DNA of 64,000 bases, taken from positions 1,488,001 through 1,552,000 of the forward strand of contig NZ_FRBW01000001.1 of assembly GCF_900142725.1 (NCBI RefSeq), read 5' to 3'. The notes beneath the pieces were generated by a model, which saw only the letters and a list, made by a program, of their open reading frames with translations, ran no database searches and had not been told where the DNA came from. Positions 19,110 through 29,477 of the stretch are shown piece by piece; position 1 is the stretch's first letter, and each line of letters opens with the position of its first letter. A program made the translations under genes and the position numbers. Source of the DNA: Roseibium suaedae (lineage in GTDB: Bacteria; Pseudomonadota; Alphaproteobacteria; Rhizobiales; Stappiaceae).

Positions 19110-22100
19110 AGGAACGACCCCAGCTCACGGCTCTTGCCTTCGACCTTTTCCGCCAGATCGGTAAGGCCTTCGACCTCACTCTCGCCTTCGTTGACGTGCT
19201 GGGACGCCAGCGTGCGGGATTCCGCAGAGATGGACTCTTCGCCGCCTTCACCCAGAACGCGGGTAGCAACGCGGGTGGACAGGTCGATCAGCGTTGCGCC
19301 ATTGGCCAGAGACATCAGCGGAATGTCGATGCCAAGCTGACGCTCGGCCCCCATCCGGAGTTCCAGGGCCATAAGGGAGTCCATGCCGATCTCGGACAGC
19401 GGCTTGTGCGGGTCGATTTCTTCCGGCGAAATACGCAGGATCTTGCCGATTTCCGCAGCCAGAAGCTTCGCCACTGTCTGGGACGCAGTTACCTTGTCCA
19501 TGCCTTCCAGCAGGGCAGCAAGGTCGATGGCACCGTCACCGGAGCCAGCATCGTCACTGTCTCCAAGACCCAGGTAGCTGACCAGCGGACTGGACAGCAG
19601 CGCAAGGTCGCGGCGGGCAGCCTGCCAGTCAATGCGGGCATAGCCGAGTGCTGCGGTTTCCTGGTCCGACGTACCGCCCGGCAGGCACATGAGGGCTGTC
19701 AGGCCATCAAGCGCTTCCTGTGCGGAGAGGGCATGGCGTCCGAGCTTGCGCGACAGCATCTCGTTGACGTCTTCGTTCCGCGCCAGATAGCCAGCATCGG
19801 AGATCGCGCCCCAGGCGACGGTAAGGGCCGGCAGGCCTTCTGCCCGGCGCTTACGGGCAAGGCCTTCCAGATAGCCGTTGGCAGCCACATAGTTGGCCTG
19901 ACCTGGGTTGCCGACAAGGGTCGTGGCGGACGAGTAGAGCACGAAATGCTCCACCGGATCCTGACGGGTCAGGCGGTCGAGAAGTTCCGCACCGCGCACC
20001 TTCGGTGCCAGCACCTTGGTCAGGCCGTCATGCTTCAGGTTGGCGATCAGGACGTCGTTCAGCACCATCGCGGTGTGGAAGACACCCTTGATTGCCGGGA
20101 GTTCCTTGCGGATCGCCTCCAGCGCAAAAGTCACCGCGGCTTCATCGGTGATGTCGCAGGCGAAGGCGCGGGCGGTAACACCCAGCGCTGCAAGATCGGC
20201 AATCGCTGCCTTGGCTTCGTCGGTGGCATCGCCGCGGCGGCTGAGAACAGCAAGGTTCCGCGCGCCGAGGGAACCCAGCCGCTTCAAGAGCTCCACGCCG
20301 AAGCCGCCGAACCCGCCGGCAATGACATAGGTGCCATCGCTGGAGAGCGTCAGGCTCTTTTCGACCGGAACGGACTGCGGCACCACTGGCGGACGCAGCA
20401 CGATCTTGCCGATATGGCCAGCCTGCTGCATGAGGCGGAAGGCATCCACCACCCGGTCCGCTTCAAAGACGCGGTAGGGCAGCGGGGTGAAGGTGCGGTT
20501 TTCGAAAAGCTCCACCAGATCCCGGAATAGGGCTTCGGCCAGCGCCGGCTGACGGGTCAGAAGCTGGTCGGCATCAATGCCGAAATAGGTCAGGTTCTGA
20601 CGGAACGGACGCAGGCCGATCCGGGTGTTGCCGTAATAGTCGCGCTTGCCCAGTTCCAGGAAACGGCCGAAGGGCTTGAGCACTTCGATGCTCCGCTCCA
20701 TGGCTTCCCCGAACAGGGAGTTCAGAACCACGTCGACCCCTTCGCCCAGCGTGTCGGCCATGACGGCGTCCACGAATTCGAGGCTGCGGGAATCCAGCAC
20801 AACATCTGCCCCTAGAAGGCGCAGGAAGTTGCGCTTCTCACGGGAACCGGCGGTCGCAATGACCTTGGCACCGCGCCACTTGGCGATCTGAAGGGCTGCC
20901 AGACCGACGCCGCCTGCACCGCCATGGATCAGGATCGTCTCGCCAGCCGACAGCTTGGCAAGATGCACCAGAGCGTAATAGGCGGTGAGGAACGTCACCG
21001 GAATGGTGGCAGCTTCCTCGGAGGAGACAGAGGACGGCATTGGCGCGCAGCCGCTTTCGTCCACGCTCACATGGCTTGCGAAACAGGCGGGCGCAAAGGT
21101 GATCACCTTGTCGCCGGGCTGGAAGCGGGTCACCTTGTCGCCGACAGCCGTGACCGTGCCGCAGCACTCCATCCCGAGGGTTGGCCCGGCAAAGCCGTCT
21201 TCCAGAGCTTCTTCCGGCAGCAGGCCAAGGGCCCACATCACATCGCGGAAATTGAGGCCCGAGGCTTCGACGGCGATTTCGACTTCCGAACCGGTTGGAA
21301 CCGTGCGGGCAACGGCCTGCCAGGCGAGCTGGTCGAGGGAACCCTGACGCAGGATATCCAGGCGCATGGCCGGGTTTGCACCTTCCGGCAGCGTGCTTTC
21401 CGGCAGGGTGCCACCCTGGACAATGCGCAGGCCGGAACGATGACTGCCGTCCAGAATGACTTCCTTTTCCGCGCTGTCCTGCAGGAGCTCTGCAGCAATG
21501 CGGGCAGCCGCCAGACCCGGTTCCAGATCCGGCGAAACGTCCACAAGACGGATGTTCGCGTTCGGGAACTCGTTCATGGCAACGCGGCCATAGGCCCAGA
21601 CACCTGCCTGAGCAGGCACATGAGAGGCGCCGCCTGCCAGCGACTGCATGCCGCCGGGAGCGACGATCGTCACATGGGCATCATCTGCCCCGATCGTGTT
21701 GAGCAACTGGGTCAGGGACCAGGTACGCAGGTCGGTGGCGGCCAGCGCATCGGCACTGCCGTCATAGGCGCCCAGAAGATGAACCACCTGATGGCCGCTG
21801 TCCTTGAGAAGGACCTTCAGGGCCTCCGGATCGCCATCCGGAGAAACCGTCCATGTGCCATCTTCAGACTTGGCAGTCGCGTTACCGGCAATCGCCCGCA
21901 GGACCGTTGCGCCTTCTGCTTCAAGGCAGGAGGCCAGTCCGTCTGCAAGCTTGCGGCCACAGCCGTCTTCATCTGCCAGAAGCAGGAAGGTCTTGGCGGG
22001 TGTTGCTGTCTCGCCGGCGTCCTCACCCTCGGCAATGACCGGAGCGGCTTTCGGTTCTGAGGAGAACCGGGCAGCCAGAATGTCTGCTTCCAGTTCATCA

Positions 22101-25100
22101 CTGTCGAGAGCGATTGTCTCCACGGTGCCAAAGCCTGCAGCCTCGAGCGCCTTGGCCCAATCCGCGTCCTGAAGCGACAGCGGGAACTCGTCGGAAACGG
22201 ACTGGCTCCACCAGTCGCTTCCCGTGCCGCGAAGCAGATTGGTCAGTGGCGAAGGCAGGGCTTCTGCTGCGAGCAGAAGGGCGCCGCGCGTACTCATACG
22301 GGCAAGCTGGGAAAGCTGCTCACGCGACATTTCCGCAAGCGATGCACCGCACAGGATCAGATCGAAGGGGGCTGCGGCGGTAAGCTCTTCGCTGGAAAAC
22401 TCCAGGAAAGAGGTCGCCGTGCTGCCGGTCCAGAGCCGTTCAGCGCGGCCAAGCAGGGCGTCGGACGGATCGGTGATGACGGCCTGCATACGGCGCGGAT
22501 CAAGCCCGGCGTCGATTTCCTGGCCAAGGCTGGAGGACGATGCGCCAACGATCAGAACCTTGAGCGGATCTTCCTTTGGCCAGCTGGCAACGACGTCCTT
22601 GCCAAGCAGACGCAGGGCATCGGCGAGCGCGGATGCTGCCGGAGAGGCCGTGCGATAGGCTTCGTAAAGGCCGGAGGCAAAGGCATCCTGCGCCGTCGTC
22701 TTCAGGCCATGGGCCAGAAGCTCGGTCAGGTCGGTCTCAAGGCGCGCAAGCAGAGCAGCCTCTGCCACATGCCGGGGAGCTTCCACGGCGATGGCCTGCA
22801 TCAGATCCTGAGCGGAGGGGCCGTCTGCCGGGTCGGTGAGTGTCCAGACACCAGCGGCCTCTTCTGCCAGATCATTGTCCTGCAGCCAGGTCAAGGTGGA
22901 CTGAAGCAGCGGCTTGGCGCTGTCTTCCAGCTTGCCCTCTGCAGTCAGGGCTGCGGCAGTCAGCTTGCCGTTGTCGGACAGGCCATAAAGGGCGCTATGG
23001 GCAATCGACCGGCCAAGGGCCTCCAGAAGAATGGCGGCATCGCCGAGGTCCGGCGGGGTGTCGCAACCGACACCGGTGGCGCTTGCAAAGGTTTTGAAAC
23101 CACCCTGCAGAACCTTGTCTGCCGGGGAAAGCCGGCCGGCATCGGGCAGAAGCGCTGCAAACTGGCGGTAAACCAGTTCGTTCGGGCGGGTGTCGCGGCC
23201 AAGCTTCACGGCACGGAACCGGGCCTGGGACAGGCGGGCAACGACCTGGCCATTCGCGTCCAGATATTCGAAGGTTGCCTCGATCGAACGGGCCGACGCC
23301 TTGGTGACGCGGATGCGGACTTCGACCGGCGGGGTGCCAGCGCGCAGAAGCCGGGTCGAGCCGATGCGGATCGGCAGGAAGCTGGTCTTTTCCGGAATGC
23401 CTTCCACCGATCTCAGAAGTGCGAAAAGGCCATGGAAACCGGCATCGACAAGGGTCGGGCACAGGGAGAGGTCTGCCGCTGCGACCACGTCGATCTGCGG
23501 GCGCAGGTGAACCGTTGCATTGCGCTGGTCATGAGTGACGACCTTTTCCACGCGGGCAAAGGCATTGCCATAGTCCAGACCGAAGCTCTTGGTGATTTCA
23601 TAGAGCTCATCATGTTCAAGCAGCGACAGCGTTTCCGTTCCCGCTGCAAGCCACGGCGTGCGGGTCGCGTTGGACACGGAGACGAAGTGGCCACGGGCGT
23701 TCAGCCCAAATTCGCTGTCCTGAAGACGCGGACGGGACAGGATCTCGATGACCTTGTCGTCCGGTGAAATACGCACGAGCGTTTCCCACACGTCGCCTTC
23801 TTCGAAGACGAGTGGACGCAGGATGTCCAGATCGCGAACTTCGATGGCATCGCTCTTGGACCAGGAAAGGGCCGCCTGAAGCGCCATTTCCGTGAAGCCA
23901 GCTGCCGGGAAGACGATGGATTCTTCGACCTTGTGATCCGCAAGCCAGGGCATGGAAGCCGGATCAAGGTGGTTGAACCACTCGGCTGCGTCTTGACGTA
24001 GGCGATAGCCCAGAAGCGGCATGGTGCTGCCGACGATATAGTCGATGAGTTCGCCGGTAGGCTCGATCTTGAAGGGCGTGTTCTGCCAGGGATAGAGCGG
24101 CAGGTGGGCCAGATCAGACGGGGCAGGCGCGACGAAACGGTCGAGATCCGTGCGGCCGCCATTGGCGAGGATCTGCGCGGCGACCCGGTCCACCGGATTG
24201 CCGGAGACAACAGTCCCCTTGGCCGGCTGGTCGAGCGAGCCAAGGATTTTGGCCTTCTTGCCCGATGCCCGCAGAATGTCGTTCATATAGGTGCCGAGTA
24301 CCGGCTTCGGGCCGATTTCGACCAGAATGCCGTCGCCCGCCTCGATCATGGCGTCGATGGCGGCGGAGAACAGAACGGGCTGGCGCACATTCCGCCACCA
24401 GTAATCCGCATTCAGAACCGGCGAGGACCCATCCGTATCTACGGTCGAATGGAACGGAATGACGGCTTCGCCGGGTGTGACACCCGACAGGGCCTTCAGC
24501 AGCGGCTCCTTGATCGGATCGACCAGGGCACTGTGGAAGGGATAGGCAAGGTTCAGCCGGCGCATGGCCCACTTGTTCTTGCGGGCAAATTTGGAGAAAG
24601 CGTCCAGGCTTTCTGCATCACCGGAAATGGTGACGCTGCGCGGACTGTTGATCGCAGCGACTTCCAGACGGGGCAGGCCGCTCTTGTCGATGGCGGCCTG
24701 AGCCTGATCTGCCGGGAGCAGAAGAGCGCCCATGGTGCCTAGGTCGCGGACAACCTCTTGCTCCGTGGAGCGGGCATGAATGACCTTGACGGCCTGTTCG
24801 AGCGTCAGGGCGCCACAGCACCAGGCGGCAGCCACTTCGCCGACGCTATGCCCGGCAACACTGTCCGGCTCGATGCCGCGGCTCTTCAGAGACTTGACCA
24901 GGGAAACCTGAATGGCGAACAGCAGCGGCTGGGCGATTTCCGTCCGCTCGATGTCGTTTTCCAGATCCTCCGCAAAGAGGGTGGTCAGCAGGGACCAGCC
25001 GCCGAGGCCCATGAAGATCCGGTCGACCTGCTCGAAAGCAAGGCGGAAAGCTTCATCGGTCTGGTAGGCGTCCCGGCCCATGCCGGCCCATTGTGCGCCG

Positions 25101-26707
25101 TTGCCGGAGAAGACAAAGCCGATCTTTTCGGATGGACGCAGGGCATCGCCGGTAACTGCCTTGGGAGCGTCCTCTTCGGCAGCAAAGGCCGCCAGGATTT
25201 CTGCTTTCTCGGCAGCAGAAGCTGCGGAGATGACAAGGCGTTCGGCAAGAAGGTCACGGCCATGGGCGGCCGACACGATGAGCTTGGCGGCTTCCTTTTC
25301 ATCCGCGCCGGCCAGCTTTTCGGCATAGGCCCTTGCCAGATCCTTCAAGGCGGTCTTGGAGCGGGCGCTGATGACCAGGGGCGCGGCGGGCGGAGTGGTG
25401 TCTTCGGCTGCCTCTGTCTGCTCGGGATCCGCAATGACGGCGTGAGCGTTGGTGCCACCGAAGCCGAAGGAGTTAACCCCTGCGAGGCGGGGCTTGTCCG
25501 ATGGAGCCAGTTCCACCGCTTCGCTGGCCACCTTGAGGTTCAGGTCCTCGAAGGGGATGTCCGGGTTCGGCGTTTCAAAATGGAGTGACTTGGGCAGCTT
25601 GTTATGCTCAAGCGCCATGACTGCCTTCAGCAGTCCGACGAGACCGGAGACCGGCTCAAGGTGTCCAACGTTGGTCTTGACCGAACCGATATGAAGAGGC
25701 GTGCTGCGCTTCTGGCCGATGACCGTGCCAAGGGCTTCGGCTTCAGCCGGATCACCGACGCGCGTGCCGGTGCCATGGGCTTCGACGAAAGCGAGGGACT
25801 CGGGCGAAATGCCCATGTCCCAATAGATTTCGCGCAGAAGCCCGGCCTGGGCATAGGCGGAGGGCAGGGACATGCCGACGGTCCGGCCGTCTGCGTTGAT
25901 GCCGGTCGCAAGCAGCTGGCCATAGCTGCGCGAGCCTTTCAGCTTGCCTGCGCGGCGGGCGCGCAGAACGATGGACACGCCACCTTCAGACCGCACATAG
26001 CCATCGCCCTTGGCGTCAAAGGCCTGGCACAGACCGGTCTGGGATAGCATGGTCGCGCGGGAAAAGCCGACGAAGGCAAAGGGGCTGAGCAGCAGGCTGA
26101 CACCGCAGATGACAGCCGTGTCGATCTGGCCGCTTTCAAGCGCCGAAACGGCTTCATGGAGCGCCACGAGCGAGGACGAACAAGCCGTATCGACCGTGAA
26201 GCTCGGGCCGCGCAGGTCATAGATATAAGAGATGCGGTTTGAAATGATCGACAGGGTGTTGCCGGTCATGAACTGCATGTCGGCATTGGACGGGTCGTTC
26301 AGGAAGCGGTGGTGATAGTCGAGAGACGATGCACCGACATAGACGCCGGTGTTGGTGCCCGCCAGGTCGCTTGGCTTCACATTGGCATGTTCCAACGCTT
26401 CCCAGACCAGCTGCAGGAGCAATCTCTGCTGCGGATCCATCTGGAAGGCTTCACGGGGAGAAATGCCGAAAAAGGACGGATCGAATCCCCAGACATCGTC
26501 AATCTGACCTGCTGCCCAGGTGTAGGCCTTGCCGACAACACTCTTGTCCGGATGACCAAAACGGGAGAGCGGCCAGCGCTCGGGATCCACGCTTGTGACT
26601 GCACATTTGCCCTGATCCAGAAGCGACCAGAAATCGGCAGCAGATTTTGCGCCCGGCAAACGGCTGGAATAGCCAATGATATCGATGGTTGAGGTAAGCG
26701 ACGCCAC
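19106..26707 (-). CDS. rkpA: Iterative type I polyketide/fatty-acid synthase, RkpA-like
   Basis: A 2533-residue single-module, fully reducing synthase, almost the size of S. meliloti RkpA (about 2.5 k residues). Domains in order: KS (1-430; Cys176 in TACSSS, His311 in EAHGTGT, His349 in NVGHL), AT (about 525-830; Ser621 in GHSVGE, His725), DH (about 885-1180; His925), a poorly conserved 1250-1700 stretch where an inactive methyltransferase/structural KR region is expected, ER (about 1780-2110; LNFRDVMWALG, IHGGAGGVG), KR (about 2120-2350; GGFGGFGVELL, YVAANGYL) and one ACP (Ser2444 in GMDSLMAL). GTG at 26707 follows an AAGG ribosome site. Co-transcribed with rkpG. Likely product: a reduced acyl chain for the capsule lipid moiety. 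The DH HxxxGxxxxP motif has Glu for Gly. Confidence 0.93.
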   Translation of the reverse strand: MASLTSTIDIIGYSSRLPGAKSAADFWSLLDQGKCAVTSVDPERWPLSRFGHPDKSVVGKAYTWAAGQIDDVWGFDPSFFGISPREAFQMDPQQRLLLQLVWEALEHANVKPSDLAGTNTGVYVGASSLDYHHRFLNDPSNADMQFMTGNTLSIISNRISYIYDLRGPSFTVDTACSSSLVALHEAVSALESGQIDTAVICGVSLLLSPFAFVGFSRATMLSQTGLCQAFDAKGDGYVRSEGGVSIVLRARRAGKLKGSRSYGQLLATGINADGRTVGMSLPSAYAQAGLLREIYWDMGISPESLAFVEAHGTGTRVGDPAEAEALGTVIGQKRSTPLHIGSVKTNVGHLEPVSGLVGLLKAVMALEHNKLPKSLHFETPNPDIPFEDLNLKVASEAVELAPSDKPRLAGVNSFGFGGTNAHAVIADPEQTEAAEDTTPPAAPLVISARSKTALKDLARAYAEKLAGADEKEAAKLIVSAAHGRDLLAERLVISAASAAEKAEILAAFAAEEDAPKAVTGDALRPSEKIGFVFSGNGAQWAGMGRDAYQTDEAFRLAFEQVDRIFMGLGGWSLLTTLFAEDLENDIERTEIAQPLLFAIQVSLVKSLKSRGIEPDSVAGHSVGEVAAAWCCGALTLEQAVKVIHARSTEQEVVRDLGTMGALLLPADQAQAAIDKSGLPRLEVAAINSPRSVTISGDAESLDAFSKFARKNKWAMRRLNLAYPFHSALVDPIKEPLLKALSGVTPGEAVIPFHSTVDTDGSSPVLNADYWWRNVRQPVLFSAAIDAMIEAGDGILVEIGPKPVLGTYMNDILRASGKKAKILGSLDQPAKGTVVSGNPVDRVAAQILANGGRTDLDRFVAPAPSDLAHLPLYPWQNTPFKIEPTGELIDYIVGSTMPLLGYRLRQDAAEWFNHLDPASMPWLADHKVEESIVFPAAGFTEMALQAALSWSKSDAIEVRDLDILRPLVFEEGDVWETLVRISPDDKVIEILSRPRLQDSEFGLNARGHFVSVSNATRTPWLAAGTETLSLLEHDELYEITKSFGLDYGNAFARVEKVVTHDQRNATVHLRPQIDVVAAADLSLCPTLVDAGFHGLFALLRSVEGIPEKTSFLPIRIGSTRLLRAGTPPVEVRIRVTKASARSIEATFEYLDANGQVVARLSQARFRAVKLGRDTRPNELVYRQFAALLPDAGRLSPADKVLQGGFKTFASATGVGCDTPPDLGDAAILLEALGRSIAHSALYGLSDNGKLTAAALTAEGKLEDSAKPLLQSTLTWLQDNDLAEEAAGVWTLTDPADGPSAQDLMQAIAVEAPRHVAEAALLARLETDLTELLAHGLKTTAQDAFASGLYEAYRTASPAASALADALRLLGKDVVASWPKEDPLKVLIVGASSSSLGQEIDAGLDPRRMQAVITDPSDALLGRAERLWTGSTATSFLEFSSEELTAAAPFDLILCGASLAEMSREQLSQLARMSTRGALLLAAEALPSPLTNLLRGTGSDWWSQSVSDEFPLSLQDADWAKALEAAGFGTVETIALDSDELEADILAARFSSEPKAAPVIAEGEDAGETATPAKTFLLLADEDGCGRKLADGLASCLEAEGATVLRAIAGNATAKSEDGTWTVSPDGDPEALKVLLKDSGHQVVHLLGAYDGSADALAATDLRTWSLTQLLNTIGADDAHVTIVAPGGMQSLAGGASHVPAQAGVWAYGRVAMNEFPNANIRLVDVSPDLEPGLAAARIAAELLQDSAEKEVILDGSHRSGLRIVQGGTLPESTLPEGANPAMRLDILRQGSLDQLAWQAVARTVPTGSEVEIAVEASGLNFRDVMWALGLLPEEALEDGFAGPTLGMECCGTVTAVGDKVTRFQPGDKVITFAPACFASHVSVDESGCAPMPSSVSSEEAATIPVTFLTAYYALVHLAKLSAGETILIHGGAGGVGLAALQIAKWRGAKVIATAGSREKRNFLRLLGADVVLDSRSLEFVDAVMADTLGEGVDVVLNSLFGEAMERSIEVLKPFGRFLELGKRDYYGNTRIGLRPFRQNLTYFGIDADQLLTRQPALAEALFRDLVELFENRTFTPLPYRVFEADRVVDAFRLMQQAGHIGKIVLRPPVVPQSVPVEKSLTLSSDGTYVIAGGFGGFGVELLKRLGSLGARNLAVLSRRGDATDEAKAAIADLAALGVTARAFACDITDEAAVTFALEAIRKELPAIKGVFHTAMVLNDVLIANLKHDGLTKVLAPKVRGAELLDRLTRQDPVEHFVLYSSATTLVGNPGQANYVAANGYLEGLARKRRAEGLPALTVAWGAISDAGYLARNEDVNEMLSRKLGRHALSAQEALDGLTALMCLPGGTSDQETAALGYARIDWQAARRDLALLSSPLVSYLGLGDSDDAGSGDGAIDLAALLEGMDKVTASQTVAKLLAAEIGKILRISPEEIDPHKPLSEIGMDSLMALELRMGAERQLGIDIPLMSLANGATLIDLSTRVATRVLGEGGEESISAESRTLASQHVNEGESEVEGLTDLAEKVEGKSRELGSFL

Positions 26708-27211
26708 AGATCGACCTTTTATTTATTTGAATTCTGAATGTTTTTTGAAGCTATTTCCTAGCGGAAGTCACATGTCGCCTGTCAGCACTATCAGGATCTT
26801 CAATTCTCTTTCCCTCTCCAAGGAATGTCTGCCGGAATGCAAACCTCACATAAAAAACATGAATCAGGATAAGCGCGCCCGCTTTCCTTCGGAATAACCT
26901 ACCATATGCAACAGGCTGATAGGATGTTTCTAGCTTTAATTTCAGACTACCGCGATTGTTGGGACATTTTTATGATCAGAGTGAAAAAGGGAGACTGACC
27001 AAGCGGAGCGCCTGAATAGGCAGCGTTGATGAAGTTTTTCAACTTGAAGGTGGACGTTGCTGATATGTTTCTTTCAAGAAAGGTATCTGAGATTTGGAAA
27101 ATGTTTCCATGGCGGTTCAACGCAATGTGGTTGTTGAATTTGTTCGTGTAGGTCAATCGCCCAAAGTAGATCTACCCGGTCGCATCTAGGTTTGCGTGAA
27201 AATCGTTTATT
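26708..27211. other. Intergenic region upstream of rkpA
   Basis: About 500 bp that is clearly more AT-rich than its neighbours, between the GTG of rkpA and the end of the YcaQ-like gene. It should hold the rkpA-rkpG promoter. A leftward frame of 69 codons at 26947-27156 lacks a ribosome site and family resemblance; it might be a gene remnant. No RNA gene or clear hairpin was seen. Confidence 0.5.
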
Positions 27212-28426
27212 TCAGAATTTTTGCCAGCCCTCTGCAAATGAAACACTGTTGAGCTCGCAGAAGCGGGCCATGCGATGGAGCTCGCTTTCGAGCTTCTTTT
27301 GTCTGGCGGACGTCAGCCGGATGTCGGGCTCAGGCCAGTAAGCCGTCACCAGTAATTGGTCTTCAGACCGGATGGCCTTCATGTCGATGCGCCCGATCAG
27401 TCTTTCTCCTTCCAGAACCGGAAAGACGTAATAGCCATAGGTGCGCTGCGGCTCCGGTACGAAGATCTCGATTCTGTAGGAGAAATTGAACAGCCGTTCT
27501 GCCCGCTTCCGGTCTCTCAGCATCGGGTCGAAGGGAGAGAGGATGCGGACCCGGCCGGGCGAGGGCTCCAGAAGGGGCGCATGCTCACACAGGCCTGGAA
27601 AGGCAAAGGCCTTTCGCGGAGGCTTGCCGTCGCTTCCCTCGATCAGCACCTCCTCGATGTCTCCTGCCAGCTTCTGCCGCTCGCACCAGTCCCTGGCTTC
27701 TTGCGGGGTGATCAGGGCGAAAAAGGCGGCCAGTTCGCCTGACGTGCCGAACCCGAGGCGGGTCAATGCTTGCCGGCAAGCCCAGTCGATTGTTTCTTCC
27801 GGTTCCGCCGTTGTCTTGCCATGAGCTTCGGGAATAACCCGCTCCGTCAGGTCGTAGACTTTCTGGAAGCCGTTGCGGGCCGATACGGCAAGGGCACCGG
27901 TTCGCCACAGATATTCGAGAGCTGTTTTCGAGGGATGCCAGTCCCACCAGCCACCATTGGTGCGAACCTCGTCCTGTCCGACATCGCCGGAGGAAACCGG
28001 GCCGTTGCGTGAGATCTGGTCCAGGATCTCGTCGAGCTTGTGCAGGAACTCGTGCTGCTGCCAGTCGGACCAGCGGGTGCGCAGACGTTCACCGTCTCTG
28101 GCGAATTTCAATTTCCAGTGCGGATAGAATTCCACCGGAATGACGGAGGCGTCATGGGTCCAGTGCTCGAAGAGCAGGCGGTCTTTTTCAAGGAGCTGCT
28201 TGAGGTGTTTGGGCCGGTAGGACTGGCGCCTGGAGGCGAGGATCATGTGATGGGCGCGCGCCACCGTGTTGACGCTGTCGACCTGGACAAATCCCAGATG
28301 ATCAATGACCCCTTTCAGATCGTCCCCCTTGCCGCTGCCACTCATGGACTGCTGCAGGCCGTGACGCTCCATGAAGAGGCGGCGGGCAAGCGGATTGGGC
28401 AGGAGGGGAAGGGAAGGCGCTGACAT
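27212..28426 (-). CDS. YcaQ-family winged-helix DNA glycosylase
   Basis: A 404-residue protein of the DUF1006/YcaQ (HTH_42) family, whose characterised members unhook interstrand DNA crosslinks and bulky alkylated bases. The conserved QxD catalytic motif is seen in FVQVDSVNTVARAHH, followed by the family hallmarks FEHWTHDASVIP, LWRTGALAVS, LSPFDPMLRDRKRAERLFNFSYRIE and the C-terminal arginine-rich helix. Length is normal. It separates the two capsule gene groups and is presumably a resident repair gene. Start ATG at 28426 is the only reasonable one. Confidence 0.88.
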   Translation of the reverse strand: MSAPSLPLLPNPLARRLFMERHGLQQSMSGSGKGDDLKGVIDHLGFVQVDSVNTVARAHHMILASRRQSYRPKHLKQLLEKDRLLFEHWTHDASVIPVEFYPHWKLKFARDGERLRTRWSDWQQHEFLHKLDEILDQISRNGPVSSGDVGQDEVRTNGGWWDWHPSKTALEYLWRTGALAVSARNGFQKVYDLTERVIPEAHGKTTAEPEETIDWACRQALTRLGFGTSGELAAFFALITPQEARDWCERQKLAGDIEEVLIEGSDGKPPRKAFAFPGLCEHAPLLEPSPGRVRILSPFDPMLRDRKRAERLFNFSYRIEIFVPEPQRTYGYYVFPVLEGERLIGRIDMKAIRSEDQLLVTAYWPEPDIRLTSARQKKLESELHRMARFCELNSVSFAEGWQKF

Positions 28427-28530
28427 GAAAAGACTGTCCGGATCAGGTGGGTGTTCGACTATTGCATGGATTGCGCCGGTCTTTGAACCTGCAACCTATA
28501 GGAAAAAGCTGGAAATCTGACGGGGCAGGA

Positions 28531-29280
28531 ATGGGCAACACTGAACTTCTTCTCTTGATTGCCGTGGTGTTTACACTGGCGGGGCTGGTCAAGGGTGTCA
28601 TCGGCCTGGGGTTGCCTACGGTTGCCTTGAGCCTCATGACCGTTTCGACGGATCTCACCACGGCGATGTCCCTGATGCTTGCCCCGACCCTTGCCACGAA
28701 CATCTTGCAGGCTTTCGGCCGGCGGGGCACTTTCGGGCTCATCGGCAGGCTCTGGCCCTTTCTTCTTCCGGCAATGGTCATGGTCGGTCTTGGCGGGCTT
28801 GTGCTGCAAAATGCGAACCTGACGCTTCTGACCGGCCTATTGGGTGTTGTCCTGATCCTCTATGCCGTCTCCGGGCTTACCGGTTTTGTCCTGCATGTGC
28901 CCGAGCGCCGTGAAGCGCCCCTCGGGTTTTTCTTCGGGGCTGTGAACGGCATATTGACCGGGATGGTCGGGTCCTATGCGGTGCCGGGCGTCATGTTCCT
29001 TCAAGGGCTGAACCTGCCGAGGGATGCGTTTGTGCAGGCCATGGGCCTGTTGTTTCTCGGGTCAACCCTGGCGCTGGGCGTGACCTTGTCCGGTGCCAAT
29101 ATTCTCGATCTTGAAGCTGGCGGCCTTTCCGCATTGGCCTGCATTCCCGCCTTTGCGGGTTTCTTCGCGGGGCAGGCCATCCGCAGGAGGCTTTCGGAGC
29201 AACTGTTCCGCCGGCTGTTCTTCCTGGGGCTTCTCGCGCTTGGCCTGTTTGTCAGTGTCCGGGCATTTGGTGCGCTCTAG
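28531..29280 (+). CDS. TauE/SafE-family anion exporter
   Basis: A 249-residue integral membrane protein with seven or eight hydrophobic helices and the two internal repeats typical of the TauE/SafE (DUF81) family: GLVKGVIGLGLPTVALSLM near the N-terminus and GAVNGILTGMVGSYAVPGVMFLQ in the middle. Members are linked to export of sulfite, sulfoacetate or other organic anions. The start at 28531 is directly preceded by GGGGCAGGA; an open frame of 28 codons upstream is not membrane-like. It is divergent from the YcaQ-like gene. Substrate unknown. Confidence 0.87.
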   Translation: MGNTELLLLIAVVFTLAGLVKGVIGLGLPTVALSLMTVSTDLTTAMSLMLAPTLATNILQAFGRRGTFGLIGRLWPFLLPAMVMVGLGGLVLQNANLTLLTGLLGVVLILYAVSGLTGFVLHVPERREAPLGFFFGAVNGILTGMVGSYAVPGVMFLQGLNLPRDAFVQAMGLLFLGSTLALGVTLSGANILDLEAGGLSALACIPAFAGFFAGQAIRRRLSEQLFRRLFFLGLLALGLFVSVRAFGAL

Positions 29281-29477
29281 AGGCGTCCTGAGCGGGCCGG
29301 GAAGCGCTCTGGACGGGCGGTTGACCGCCGCCTGCGCGATTGGACGCATGCTTCTTGGGAGAATTTTCTGATATTTTCGTCATTCATGGATGCTTGTTGC
29401 TTCATGTCAGGGTGCAACAAGTGGTAGACCACGGAGAATTACGCCCGTTTCCCCCGAGCATGGAAGACAGTAGACAC

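Noticed and set aside
26947-27156. 69-codon leftward frame upstream of rkpA
   Set aside because: No ribosome site and an in-frame stop a few codons upstream; perhaps a remnant but not supportable as a gene.
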